From Centrapalus pauciflorus (lineage: Eukaryota; Streptophyta; Magnoliopsida; Asterales; Asteraceae): a DNA stretch of 64,000 nucleotides. Made by a program: the position numbers and the translations under genes. The stretch's first letter is position 1. The number at the start of each line of letters is the position of its first letter. The notes under the pieces are model-generated. The model searched no databases. It had not been told where the DNA came from and worked only from the letters and a program-made list of their open reading frames with translations. Below are positions 22,776 through 33,925 of this stretch, one piece after another. The stretch spans positions 85,166 to 149,165 of the forward strand of contig JAANYP010005935.1 of assembly GCA_020465985.1 (NCBI GenBank), in the 5' to 3' direction.

Positions 22776-25700
22776 GTGCTATCTGGTACGTTTCTTGTTA
22801 ACTCTATCCCTGCTAGAGTTATTTTTGATTCAGGAGCCAACCGTTCCTTCATATCAAATTCATTTGCATCTAAACTTGGAATTGCACCGACTATGCTACT
22901 TGTTATATTTGATATTGAAACGGCCAGTAACGTGTGCGTGTCTACTGATAAAATTTATCGCGACTGCATAATTCTACTTGATAACTTCACATTCCAACTT
23001 GACCTTATTCCGATGGACTTTCACGAATTCGACGTCATCATGCGTATGGATTGGCTTGATCATCATGACGCCAGCATTGTCTGGAAGAAGAAGTTAATAA
23101 AGCTCACAACTCCGGATGGCCGCAGTATCTGCATTTATGGTCACAGAAAGAAAGGTGAATTATGTTTAATTTCTGTAGTGAAAGCTAGAAAGCATATAGC
23201 TAAAGGTTGCGTGTCATACTTAGCATATGCAATAGATCCTAAGTCTGAAAAGAAAGCTTTTGCCGAGGTACCGATAGCCTCTGAGTATCCTGATGTCTTT
23301 CCCGAGGACATCTCTGGACTCCCACCAGACCGTCAGGTAGAGTTCAGAATTGATTTAGTGCCAGGCGCGACACCGATTGCTCAAGCCCCATATCGACTTG
23401 CACCTGCTGAGATGCAAGAAATGATGAAGCAATTGCAAGAGTTGCTTGACAAAGGGTTTATACGACCAAGTTCATCTCCCTGGAGAGCTCCTGTTTTATT
23501 CGTTAAGAAGAAAGATGGGACTCTCCGGATGTGCATTGATTATAGGGAGTTGAACAAGGTAACGATAAAGAACAAATATCCATTTCCCAGAATAGACGAT
23601 CTTTTCGACCAACTTCAGGGAGCCAGCTATTTCTCAAAGATCGATCTTAGATATGGGTATCATCAGCTCAAAGTTCGTGAAGAAGATGTCTCCAAAACAG
23701 CTTTCCGTACCAGATATGGGCATTACGAGTTTCTTGTTATGCCCTTTGGCCTCACAAACGCTCCTGCGGCATTCATGGATCTCATGAACCGTCTTTGTAG
23801 GCCAATGCTTGATAAGTCTGTTATTGTCTTTTTAGACGATATTCACTTTAAGCTTATCTTTTCTTTAATTTTCATGCTCAGCGTTAACTTGCAAATCTTG
23901 TATCTTATCAGATACAATTTCTTGGACACGTGATATCCGGTGAAGGACTCGCTGTAGATACTTCTAAATTAGAAGCCATTCAAAACTGGGAACCTCCCAA
24001 ATCAGCTGCTGAGATCCGAAGTTTCTTGGGATTGCCGGATTACTACCGTCGATTCAGTAAGGACTTCTCAAAATTAGTTGTGCCTCTTACCTCTCTTACT
24101 CGCAAGAACATTCCTTTTATTTGGGAGGAAGCTCAAGAAATTGCATTCCAAACTTTAAAACAAAAAGTCACGGAAGCACCTATTCTGGCCTTACCCGAAG
24201 GCAATGAAGACTTTGTAGTCTTCAGAAATGCTTCATATCAAGGGCTCGGGTATGTTCTGATGCAAAGAGGCCGAGTTATAGCATATGCTTCTCGCCAACT
24301 CAAGGATCATGAAAAGAGTCAGCCGACTCATGATCTTGAACTTGCTGCAGTGACTTTCGCTTTGAAAACGTGGCCACATTACCTTTATGGCACCAAATGT
24401 CAGCTATATACGGATCAAAAGAGTCTTAAATACGTTTTCAGTCAGAAGGAGCTCAACATGCGCCAACGACGCTCCATGGAACTTATAAAAGACTATGACT
24501 GTGAAATTCTGTATCACCCCGGCAAGGCAAATGTAGTGGTCGATGCATTGAGTCGAAAATCTTATTCCGCGAAATGTCTCTATACCCTGACTCATACTTC
24601 GTTTTCATCAACTCTGATCGATGAAATTCTTATTGCTCAAGCCGAAGCCCTGAAAGAGGAAAACCTCAACTCTGAGGACATGAAAGGGCAACTTCAATTC
24701 TTAATCGATAGCCCTCGTGGCTTAAAACGTTTCAAGAATCGCATCTGGGTTCCCAAATTTGGTGATACTCGACAGAAAATTCTTTCAGAAGCTCACTGTT
24801 CTAACTTCTCGGTACATCCTGGCAGCACCAAGATGTACAACGATTTAAAAGCTGAGTATTGGTGGCCTGGTTTGAAAAGAGACGTGGGCCAACATGTTGA
24901 AAATTGCATCACATGCAGATTGGTTAAAGCGGAGCATCAGCAGCCGTATGGCAGTCTTCAGCCTCTACCGATTCCCGAGTGAAAGTTCGATCACATAACG
25001 ATGGATTTTGGGACAAAGTTACCGACTACACGAAGACAACATGATGCAATATGGGTGATCGTGGATCGCTTAACCAAAGTCGAGCACTTCATTCCGATTC
25101 GCGAGAATTACTCACTAGAGAAGCTGGCTAAGATCTACATAGATGAAATCGTTTGTCGACACAGAGTACCACTGTCAATCGTTTCAGATCGCGACAGTCG
25201 GTTCACTTCGAGGGTCTGGAGTGCATTACAATATGGATTAGGCACCAAGATCAGAATGAGCATGACGTATCATCCGCAACCTGATGGCCAAAGCGAGCCC
25301 ACGATCCTTACACTCGAAGATATGCTGCGGGCTTGTGTTCTCGAGTTTAGCGGTAATTGGGACGACCACTTGCCGTTCGTAGAGTTTTCTTACAACAACA
25401 GCTACCACTCATCCATCAAAGCCGCACCTTTTGAAGCCATATATGGACGCAAGTGTCTAACGCCTACTTGTTGGCATGAAGCCGGTGAAGCACCCATCAC
25501 TGGTCCCGAATTTCTCCAACAAACCAACGACAAGATTCGTATCATTCGTCACCGCTTAGAAACCGCTCAATCTCGACAGAAGTCGTATCATGACCGACGC
25601 CATAAGCCTTTAAAATTCCAGAAGGATGATTATGTTGTATTGAAGGTTTCGCTGATGAAGGGTGTGTTCAGATTCGGTAAGCGTGGAAAGTTAGCACCAC

Positions 25701-26044
25701 GATGCGTTGGTCCTTTCAAGATCATCGAACGTGTTGGAACTCAATCTTATCTGTTGGACTTGCCGACCGAACTGTCTAACATACACCCTGTATTTCACGT
25801 TTCACAGCTAAGGAAGTGTAAAGAAGATGAAAGAGAAAGATGGGCCGATCATCTGACTTATAAGATCAACGAGAAGCTGCATTGTGACGAGCCTGAGGTC
25901 ATTCTAGAGACAAAGATGAAGAAGCGAAGAAATCGGGAAGTGGCAATGGTGTTGGTGCAATGGAGAACTTCTCCTGGTATTTCCCGGACCTGGGAATCTG
26001 AGCAAGACATGAGAGTTCGATATCCGCAGCTGTTTGAGCCCTAG
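22776..26044 (+). pseudogene. pol: Tekay-1 pol: protease, RT, RNase H, integrase, chromodomain-like tail
   Basis: The protease motif is IFDSGANRSFI (about 22830). RT has the blocks EFRIDLVPGATPI, RMCIDYRELNKVT, FSKIDLRYGYHQLKV and the catalytic FLDD (23830-23841). The next roughly 40 codons are deleted and replaced by the 3' remnant of an intron (23844-23911), after which QFLGHVISGEGL resumes in the other frame. RNase H runs about 24190-24570. Integrase has HPGSTKMYNDLKAEYWWPG and CITCR, a TGA at 24980-24982 in place of Trp, then ITMDFGTKLP, VSDRDSRFTSRVW and DGQSEPTILTLEDML. The C terminus (VLVQWRTSPGISRTWE) is chromodomain-like, ending with TAG at 26042. Confidence 0.93.
23844..23911 (+). 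other. Remnant of an intron in Tekay-1 reverse transcriptase, 5' part deleted
   Basis: A 68-base AT- and T-rich, non-coding segment separates FLDDI from the QFLGH block and ends TTGTATCTTATCAG|ATACAATTTC, a good 3' splice site. The same junction in Tekay-3 carries a complete 85-base intron (43530-43614) ending TTTTATAG|ATCCAATTTC. No GT donor remains here, so the deletion removed the 3' end of the upstream exon together with the donor. Confidence 0.75.
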
Positions 26045-26049
26045 GTACT

Positions 26050-26083
26050 TCGAGGACGAAGTGCAAGCATGGTGGGCTCATAC
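26050..26083 (+). promoter_or_regulatory. Pre-LTR segment of Tekay-1 with polypurine-type tract
   Basis: TCGAGGACGAAGTG and then GCATGGTGGGCTCATAC lie between the pol stop and the 3' LTR. Tekay-3 has the matching GGACGAAG and GGTGGAGCCCATTC just before its 3' LTR, so this is the conserved plus-strand priming region of the lineage, though less purine-pure than usual. Confidence 0.6.
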
Positions 26084-27576
26084 TAGAACACCTTGCTTTT
26101 TATTTTAAGTATTTTGAGCAATTTGCGTTAAATGATGTAATTTTGAATTTAAGTATAAATACGAGCTGAAAGTCTTATTCCTCATTTCTTGCAAATCCAA
26201 TTATCATTTGAGAGCCTCTCTCTCTAAACCGAACCTTCTCTCTAGCTTTTCTCCCAGACCGACCAGCCAAATCTCGAATTCTATACGTCATCGGAAAGAT
26301 CTCGAAGAGTACTACACGGATCTGCTATTGCATGTGCGATTTAACACGAATTTGAGGTAAGAATCGAGATTTTATGCTTCCTTACTTTCGGTTTTGAAGA
26401 AAAGTTCAAATTCCCCATCTTTAAATCGTTTAAAGCTATTTTTGCTCGAGTTATAACTTGATTCTGCTAGAATAAATGAAATAGAAACGAGCCTAGACTT
26501 GTTTCCTATTATATTTATGAATTTTGCTTGGAAATGCATGTTTGAAAGCTGCAAAACACGAACAAATTCGAGATGCCAAGAACAAACTCGAATATAACTA
26601 AATTCGAAACCTTAGTTTCGAATATAACTAAATTCGAAACCTTAGTTTCGAATTTACACTACGTTTCAAAGCAATATAAAGCATAGATAAGCCCGAGCAA
26701 GCATCTCAGAATATTACAAAGCATAAGACAGTATTGTGAGTAACAGTTATTCTTGATTCATGTATTTTATGTAATTGAGACATAATTTGCTTCTATATGC
26801 TTTCTTTGGACTTCAATAGACTTTTGTGAGTGAAGGCGAACACTGTGGTACAGGCCGTGCCCAACTTAGCCGGATCTTACATTTGATCTATTAATGTGCA
26901 TAATTTATTGTTATGTGTTTATTATTATGCATATTATACAGCAAGCTTTGTTTGAGCGTTTCTTTGTGCATTTCATAAGCATTTTACTTTAAAAGCAAGC
27001 TTTTCCGATGCTCACCACTATCCCAAGAATTATGCGGGTAGCTAGCCCCGCATCACAGATTGATCATCTGTCAGCGGTAACCCCTAGTGGTGGCTTCTCC
27101 TTTCAGCGTGAAATGTCTCAATTGTGCATGCATTCATTCTGGGTATTAAGCAAGCAAGCAAGCAAGCATTACAGCCTTTATAGGCACTTTCGCCACATAT
27201 CTTACATGCATAATGAATATCTGTTAACTCACTAAGCAATTAGCTTACAGTTGCTACTCACAAATTTTTACAGGAAAAGGTAAAGAGCAAGCTGGACCAT
27301 CTGCTTAAGTCTATTTTCTGATCAACCCAGAGGACTTTAGCTCACTTTTCAGCTTGTGGTATTGTATTGAGCTGCCATGGGATTTGGGTAGTTGGTTTAT
27401 TTATATTGTGATGTTTTTAGCAACTTAGTACTGTAACCTTATAGCACATGTAGTGCATGACTGTATTGTAGTACTTTATTTAGCTCTTATGAAAGCTTTA
27501 GCCTTATTATTGTGCTTATGGCTGTTGTTATTTATTCCTGGGATAAGCAAGCGTGATTTAAAGCAAGGTTGTGACA
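26084..27576 (+). repeat. 3' LTR of Tekay-1
   Basis: It begins TAGAACACC and ends GGTTGTGACA, with a TATA box (GTATAAATACG, about 26152-26162). Compared with the 5' LTR it has a 30-base tandem duplication (26589-26618 and 26619-26648, containing AAATTCGAAACC) and lacks about 320 bases just after it. Otherwise the two differ only at scattered positions by eye (not counted), pointing to a fairly recent insertion. Confidence 0.93.
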
Positions 27577-28469
27577 GAATCGCCGATAAAAACAAGCGTG
27601 GCCTAGGAATGATCTTATTCCTTTAACGTTGATGGGGGGTGGAAGTTAGGATATTAATTGAACTTTTGCTCGGTCCACTTCCATGCCTCTTTCGGACACA
27701 ATATGACCTAAGACTACCCATTCTTTTACCATAAAGAGGATTTTCTCCCAACTTAGCACTAAGTTAGTTTCAGTGCATCTCTTTAGGACTTTCTCTAAAT
27801 GTCCTAGACAATCTTCGAATGTTTTATAAAATATGGAGAAATCGTCCATAAATATCTCAAGAGAACCAACCACCCACCATATCTGAGAAGATAGCCATCA
27901 TACAACGCAGGAATGTGGCGGGTGCATTACATAATCTGAACGGCATCCTTCGGTAGGCAAAGGTGCCATATGGACAAGTAAATGTGGTTTTCTCTTGATT
28001 CTCAGGATGGATTGGAATTTGATTGTAACCAGAATATCTATCAAGGAAATAGTAAAACTTCTGTCCTGCTAACTTTTCCACAATTTGATCTATAAATGGT
28101 AGTGGAAAATGATCCTTAGAAGTAGCAGAATTGAGTTTTCTGTAATCAATACATACTCTCCACCCAGTTACAGGGCGAGTAGTTATCTTTTCTCCTTATT
28201 CAGTGTCAAAAAACTGTAATTCCCGATTTATTGGGTACAGTTTGGGTTGGACTTACCCATTTGCTGTCAGATATGGGATATATAATCCCAGCATCTAACC
28301 ATTTCAATACTTCCTTTTTAACTACTTCTCTTAAATTAGGATTGAATCTCCTTTGTGCATCCCGTGCTGGTTTAGCTTCTGGATCAGTTATAAATTGGTG
28401 CATACACAAAGTGAGACTGATTCCTTTTAAATAAGCTATAGTCCATCCTACTGCTTCTTTATATTTGAC
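27577..28469 (-). pseudogene. Reverse transcriptase of the Athila-like element, core part
   Basis: On the minus strand this continues the RT from 29858 across the Harbinger-like insertion. It shows IYPISDSKWVSPTQ (about 28290), a frame break near 28200, a degenerate stretch, then FYYFLDRYSGYNQIPIHPE, TCPYGTFAYRRMPF and LCNAPATFLRCM (28060-27900). A further frame break precedes the catalytic IFMDDFSIF (about 27850) and GHIVSERGMEVD. The frame ends in the GHA.FYRRF tether at the GAATC duplication, where Tekay-1 entered, and continues at 19446. Confidence 0.88.
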
Positions 28470-28472
28470 TAA

Positions 28473-29854
28473 GGGGCTGTTTGTTTGTTTTCTTTATTAA
28501 GTTTTGTCAAGATTAAGTTGACTGTCTTGATTTAGTTAGCTGTCCGGATAACAACAGTAATTGTTTGTTTTAACATACTGAATTAACCGTCTAAATAAAG
28601 CAAATTACCTATTTACCCATTATTTAATAACTATCTTTAACAACAAAAATAATTATTCATTAACGATTAAATTAAGAAAACCAAAATCAAATTACCTAAC
28701 TGCATATTACCAAGTAATATAAACAACCCAAAATTAAAAATTCATTTTGAATTAAAATAAAAAATTTTATTTTCCAAACCTAAAATCAGATTACAAAACA
28801 CAAATAGGAACTAGCCAACCCATTTAACACAAATCCACAACCTACTACGTGATTTCCTTTTTTAAGGACCCTGTAAATGCATCTTTGTATGACCCTGTAA
28901 ATGCATCTTTGTATGATTGTATCCCATTTCCCCCAAATAATTGTAAGTTTTGGATTTTACTTTCCTCTTCCTCCTTTGCACAAATGAACCCACACAGCCA
29001 ACAGATCTCGACGGTGGCAATGGATATGTTGGTTTGTAGAGGAGAAGGAAAAGATGTGGTCGCGGCGGAGGTGGGAACCAGCAGCGATGGACTCCGTAAG
29101 CCACAAATAGAGAGGCGGTGGCAGTGGCGATGGAGGTGGGAACCAGTAGCGATGGACTCCGGAAGCCACAAATAGAGACGGTGGCGGTGGAGGTGGGAAC
29201 CAGCGGTGGACTTCGCAAGCCACAAATAGAGACGGTGGCGGTGGAGCTGGGAACCAGCGGTGGACTTCGCAAGCCACAAATAGAGAGGCGGTGGCGGTAA
29301 AGGTGGGAACCAACAGTGGATTCTGCAAGCCACAAATAGAGAGGCGGTGACGGTGGAGGTGCAAACTAGCAGGGATGGACTCCGTAAGCCACAAATAGAG
29401 GCGGTGGCGGTGGAGGTGGGAACCAGCAACGGTGGACTCCCCAAGCCACAAATAGAGGCGGTGGCGCTGGAGGTGGGAACCAGCAATTGTGGACTCTGCA
29501 TGCCACAAATAAAGGCGGTGGTGATGGAATTTGACGCCGCAGAGGAAGGTGGTGGTGATGTCTGTGATTAATCATCGGTTCATGTGAGAAAAGGTAGCAA
29601 AGTCTCCAGGTAGAGAGAAATATCTCATTTCAATTTTCAAAGAAAAGATATTGAGTGAAATGTAGAATGATAAAGACGGGCAAAACTGGAATACTATAAA
29701 GCTTAATGGGGAACACATAACTTTTCTAACTTAACATCTTGGCTGAACGAGTTTTTATCCCAAATAATTAAGTCCTAAACAAACATCACATAATGGCTGA
29801 CCACATAACTCATTTAATTAATGAAGCTCAATTAAGTCACAAACCAACACCCCC
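28473..29854. mobile_element. PIF/Harbinger-like non-autonomous element carrying a minisatellite
   Basis: Imperfect terminal inverted repeats GGGGCTGTTTGTTTG (left) and CAAACCAACACCCCC (right) are flanked by TAA on both sides (28470-28472, 29855-29857), the target duplication size of PIF/Harbinger. The flanking Athila-like RT frame reads straight across when the element is removed (ALPQVL on one side, KYKEAVGWTIA on the other), proving insertion. No transposase is present. The left 400 bases are AT-rich; the middle holds an array of a roughly 57-base unit. Family assignment rests only on the ends and TSD. Confidence 0.72.
29068..29526. repeat. Minisatellite, about 8 units of 54-63 bases
   Basis: Units begin GAGGTGGGAACCAGC at about 29068, 29131, 29189, 29243, 29300, 29356, 29413 and 29470, and share AAGCCACAAATAGAG. 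The array is GC-rich with (GGC/GGT)n stretches, unlike its AT-rich flanks. Because the unit is near a multiple of three and lacks stops, long open frames appear in several frames on both strands (28845-29571); none resembles a protein. Confidence 0.93.
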
Positions 29855-29857
29855 TAA

Positions 29858-30812
29858 TACTTGCGGTAAGGCTTTCTCTTGCGCTTCATTCAGATCTGAT
29901 GAAATTATGACAGGTAAAGTATAATTCTTACCTAGAAAAGCGTATTTTAAATGAGCTTGCAACTCTTTCAAATATAGAACAGGTGGTTGTTCTTTTGAAG
30001 GTTTTGCTAACTGAGGTAAATCATTAGGTAATTTTTCAATCCTATGAATCCATGGTGGTTGTATCGATTCTAACGTGGATTCCATGACTACCTCTAACTT
30101 ATCATACTCAGTAGAATTCATTTTGGCTAATTCATGCTCAGCAAAGAATAACTCAGTAGTATTTTTGGTGTTGATTAACTATAAGAACACTCTGAATCGA
30201 TTGCAGCAACATTAGAAGCATTAAACACATTCAACTCTCAATTTTCGATTACCAAAGGCAATATCCACTGCTCCTGTACTATAATTAATTTGTGCATTAA
30301 TCATTGCTAAGAAAGGTCTGCCTAAGATAATAGCCGGTTGATTATCTCCTATTGAACTTTCGGTGTCCAAAACTAGGAAATCAACTGGATAGTAAAAGTT
30401 GAACAACTTTTACTATGAAATCTGATAGAATACCTCTTGGGCACTTGGTTGACAGATCTGCCAGCTGTAAGATAATATCAGTTGTCTGTAACTGGCCTAA
30501 ATCATGTTTGTCAAACAAGTTTCCAGGTAAAATATTTACACTAGCTCCAAGATCAAGTAGTGCCTTTTTAATCTGCACATTACCAATCGCCAATGGAATC
30601 AATGGTGATCCATGATCTTTTATCATAGGAGGTAGAGAACTAGAAACTACTGCACTTAACTGTTCAGTTAAATTGATCTGCTTAGGGAGCAAGACCTTAG
30701 ACTTTCTCTTTTGTGTGCAGAGATCTTTTAAGAATTTGGCATAAGAGGGAGCTTGCTGAATAGCCTTGATCAAAGAAAAATATTGACCTTGACTTGATTG
30801 AACAAATCCCAC
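29858..30812 (-). pseudogene. Protease and RT N-terminal region of the Athila-like element
   Basis: The 30812-30381 frame has the aspartic protease of Athila/Tat type: LLDLGASVNILPGNLF, with Leu in place of Ser or Thr in the catalytic triad as is common in this lineage, then LQLADLSTKCPRGIL. A frameshift leads to 30406-30221 (FLVLDTESS, ILGRPFLAMINA), the usual protease tail. The 30121-29837 frame (PPVLYLKELQAHLKYAFLG, PVIISSDLN) is the linker and N terminus of RT. It meets the Harbinger-like insertion at 29857. Confidence 0.85.
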
Positions 30813-32663
30813 AGATCCTCTGGTTGTTGGCCTTTTTCGCCATAAAGGGAAGATTTTGGATTTTCTAAAGCAGCAGGGTAAGGAGGAGGAACTGAAGTGT
30901 CCTGATTCTTAACCGCCTCCCCAACTTTGGGAGTTGGTATATCTGCTTTAATTGGTTCTTTGAAAGAAACCTTCTTAGGAACATCCTTCTTGGGATCCTC
31001 TCTCTCCTCATACACGACTTCGGTGTCGGTATCTTCTTCTGCCTCTTGCTCTTTAGGTATTTCAATCTTATTATCTACCTCTTTACTACTTCTCAACGTG
31101 GTTATCTTAGATTCTTCAATTACATCATTTATCTCATGTTTTTTTTATCTTTATTATGATGAGAATGTGAAGGATTGGGAATAGTATTGCTAGGAAGCTT
31201 TCCCTCTTCACATCTAGTAAGCGACTCAGCTATCTGACCCATCTGGCGCTCAACATCTCCATGGTCTTAGTAATGATTGCTGACGGTTGCTTCATAAATT
31301 CAGCGAATTCTGAATAATGCGAAGAAGTCATATTTGTTTCCACTTGGAATTATGGTTGATCACGTTGATTTGACTTATAATATCGCTCATCCTTAGCTGC
31401 AGAAGTAGAACCATGTTGATAATCTATTTTTGGTGGTTCATATATACGTTTAGATTGATGATTAGAAGGCTGATTATTCTTCCATCAGAAGTTAGGATGG
31501 TTTCTCCACCCCGGATTGTAGGTCTCCGAGAATGGATTATCCCTCTCCCTATGAGCTCTAAAACTGTAAAATTCATTAGCGAATTCCTCAGTGGATTGCA
31601 CTTGAGGACATGCTTCATAATGATGAGATGGATCATCACATGTGACACAGTTAATTGATGCATTAGGGTTTGAAAGACCCTCCATCAATTGATCCATTTT
31701 CTTTCCTAATTTTGAAATTTCACTCTTAACCTCACATTTCCAGGCATTATCTATGCCCATAACTTGAACTCATATGCTGTTTTTGGAACCAACTTGAACC
31801 TTAAGACCTTTGCCGAGTTGATTTAGCAACTCCCAAGCCGCATAGTCTTCTTTAGCTAAAAATGTGCCTCCTGTGGCAGCAATAATCAAATTACGACTCT
31901 CTTGACTCACACCATCAAAAAAATGTTTTAATAAGCATCCATTTTGGTACTTCGTGGTTTGGACAAGCTCTCAATAGCTCATTCATATGATCAAAAGCTT
32001 CGTAGAATTGTTCACCGGGTTTTTGTTTAAATCGAGTAATTTCCTTTCTTTTCTCGGTTGTTTTACTAATGAGATAATATTCATTAAGAAATTCTCGTTT
32101 CATTTGATCCCATGTCGTAATGCTATTGGTCGGTAATGATACAAACCAATTTTTTTGCTTTCTCCTTCAACGAGAAAGGAAATAATCGAAGTTTTAAATC
32201 GTCGATGGTTATACCTCAAACATGGTTAGCCTTAAAAATAGTTGTGAACTCAACTAGATGTTCGTAGGGTTCCTCACTTTGCATCCCTCGGAAGATCGGA
32301 AGAATTTGAAATAATTGAGGACGAACTTCGGGTTCGTTCTCATTTTCCGGGTAACGGATTGGAGACGGTCGGGCACATCACCAGGGCGGTAATGTGACTC
32401 AACTGTACGTCTTGCCTGCTCACCCATCCTAGCAGCTAAACGCTCAGATTCTTCTTGTTCACGATTTCGCGGTGAAATCGGAGGATCTTCTAAATTAGGA
32501 ATTTCTAAAATGGGAATTTTTTCCGCTTGTTCGTTTGAATTCTCCGTGATTAATTCTTGTTGTTTTTGAATCCTGATATAATCTTTCTGTTAGATTTAGC
32601 TGCTTTTTCGATTTCGGGCTCGAATTGTGGCGGGAATCCGATAGCCGATCGACGTGTGTGCAT
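30813..32663 (-). pseudogene. gag: Gag of the Athila-like element (degenerate)
   Basis: The likely start is the ATG at 32663 (reads MHTRRSAIGFPPQ). A broken capsid region follows; the best block is 32103-31915 (KQKPGEQFYEAFDHMNELL, CPNHEVPKWMLIKTF), the hallmark of Athila/Tat Gag. The 31760-31485 frame has a CCHC-like motif (CVTCDDPSHHYEACP). A charged, Pro/Lys/Glu-rich linker at 31096-30770 leads to the protease. Stops and frameshifts are many; 31097-31480 and 32110-32650 contain only fragments of the frame. Confidence 0.82.
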
Positions 32664-32853
32664 AAACTATTAAAATTTTTTTAATTAAATTACCTAATTA
32701 AACTAATGATATTTTTGGTGGTAAAGTAGAGGATTACAATTACCTTTTTGAATTTTTTAGTTTTATTATGTGATTTTTAATAATAGGAAATTAAAGACTA
32801 AAAATAACCGAAATAAGGCCAAAAACTAACTTCTAGCCCTAACTAACATTATC

Positions 32854-32873
32854 ACTCCCTGGAAATGGCGCCA
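32854..32873 (-). promoter_or_regulatory. Primer binding site of the Athila-like element
   Basis: On the minus strand, TGGCGCCATTTCCAGGGAG begins five bases after the 5' LTR end. It matches, with a few changes, the TGGCGCCGTTGCCGGGG-type site (Asp-tRNA class) typical of Athila/Tat elements. Confidence 0.85.
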
Positions 32874-32878
32874 AAATC

Positions 32879-33920
32879 TGACGGGCCGTCGTTGTGACCC
32901 GCAGAAATAATCCTTATATCTACTATTTAGCTCAGAGAAGTAAGGGTCGAATCCACAGGGAGTGCGTATGTAATTAGGGTTAATCGGCTAGCTTTGTAAG
33001 TTTATTGAAAGCACTTAAATTGGGAATCGAGTGAATTGGATGATTTGTTTGGATTAATGACTTACGACTAATTTGTGACTAAAATTAACGGCAAATAACT
33101 AACGAAGTAAATTGACAATCAAATTAAAGATAACCATTTACGGAATCACTACGGCATAAGTATTACCTACTTGAATTTCATGCAACAATCACATAGACAT
33201 AATTAATTTTGCGGTTAAATTGATCATACACGTTTTAGCAAATAACTCTCGGCATAGTGCATGCAATATTCATTACTTGCCTTAATCACTAAGCTAATGG
33301 ACTCAGCACAAATAATAATACCACTATGAACTACATCAATACATCAAAACATATAGAAATTCAAGTAAAGTAAAATTTAGCTGTAGATCATCCGCAAACG
33401 GCTATGGTGTTTAGCCGCTCATCCTATTCTCTTCATTGGTGTTGATCGAAGATATGTTGTAAGCTTGCGCATCACTGTCTTCGTACTTGTTTTGTAAATA
33501 CACTCCGGCAGGGCTTTGCCACTTCTTTTGACACTTTTGGGACCTCTGCAATTGGCTGCCGTCGACCTCTATTTATAGAGGAGGTGGATTTAGGGTTTCG
33601 AGGGCTGAAAACGTGTTTTTGCACCGACCCAGCGTAGGGCAGGCGTAGGCATGCGCCTCCTTGTGCCTGGTGTACGTCCAAGGGTTACGCTGGGCTGCGC
33701 TGGAATTGCTCTAGATCTCTTAATTTTCTGTTTTGAAGTGTAGGGTGGCGCAGGCCTGCGCCCCCTCCGGCTCTGTTAGCGCGGAATTTTCTCGAGTTGC
33801 TTCCAATTGACCTTTTGACCCTGAAACATAAATTTGGAGTAATAAAATGGAAGTTACAAAGTATCGGTGCTTAAAATGAACATAAAATGACTCCGAAACA
33901 CATAAAATATAGCCTTATCA
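32879..33920 (-). repeat. 5' LTR of the Athila-like element
   Basis: It begins TGACGGGCC and ends CTTATCA in plus orientation, pairing with 10806-11967. It has GC-rich words (AGCGTAGGGC, CAGGCCTGCGCCCCC) at about 33630-33655 and 33738-33766. It lacks about 95 bases relative to the 3' LTR near 33328. The open frame at 33472-33681 is incidental. Confidence 0.92.
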
Positions 33921-33925
33921 GCCGA

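Larger units (their letters stand above)
19452..27576 (+). mobile_element. Chromovirus 'Tekay-1' (Ty3/gypsy), complete, nested in the Athila-like pol
   Basis: The LTRs (19452-21238 and 26084-27576) are flanked by the target duplication GAATC (19447-19451 and 27577-27581). Internal order is PBS, gag, protease, RT, RNase H, integrase and a chromodomain-like tail, with a polypurine-type segment before the 3' LTR. Integrase after RNase H defines gypsy, and the C-terminal VLVQWR-type tail fits the Tekay/Del chromovirus lineage. Only three in-frame stops (21510, 22623, 24980) plus one deletion in RT break the single polyprotein, so it is much younger than its host element. Confidence 0.93.
10806..33920 (-). 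mobile_element. Athila/Tat-type Ty3/gypsy element, complete ends, holds two further insertions
   Basis: The ends begin TGACGGG and finish CTTATCA, and are flanked by the 5-bp target duplication GCCGA (10801-10805 and 33921-33925). On the minus strand the order is 5' LTR (33920-32879), PBS, gag, protease, RT, RNase H, integrase, two post-pol ORFs, 3' LTR (11967-10806). The PBS and the long spacer plus ORF after pol fit Athila/Tat. Nested inside are Tekay-1 (19452-27576) and a Harbinger-like element (28473-29854). Removing them leaves reading frames that meet cleanly, so the nesting is well supported. All genes carry lesions. Confidence 0.9.

Noticed and set aside
28845..29571. Long overlapping open frames on both strands with repeated motifs
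   Set aside because: They exist because the minisatellite unit lacks stops in several frames; no known domain, and they overlap a non-autonomous element.
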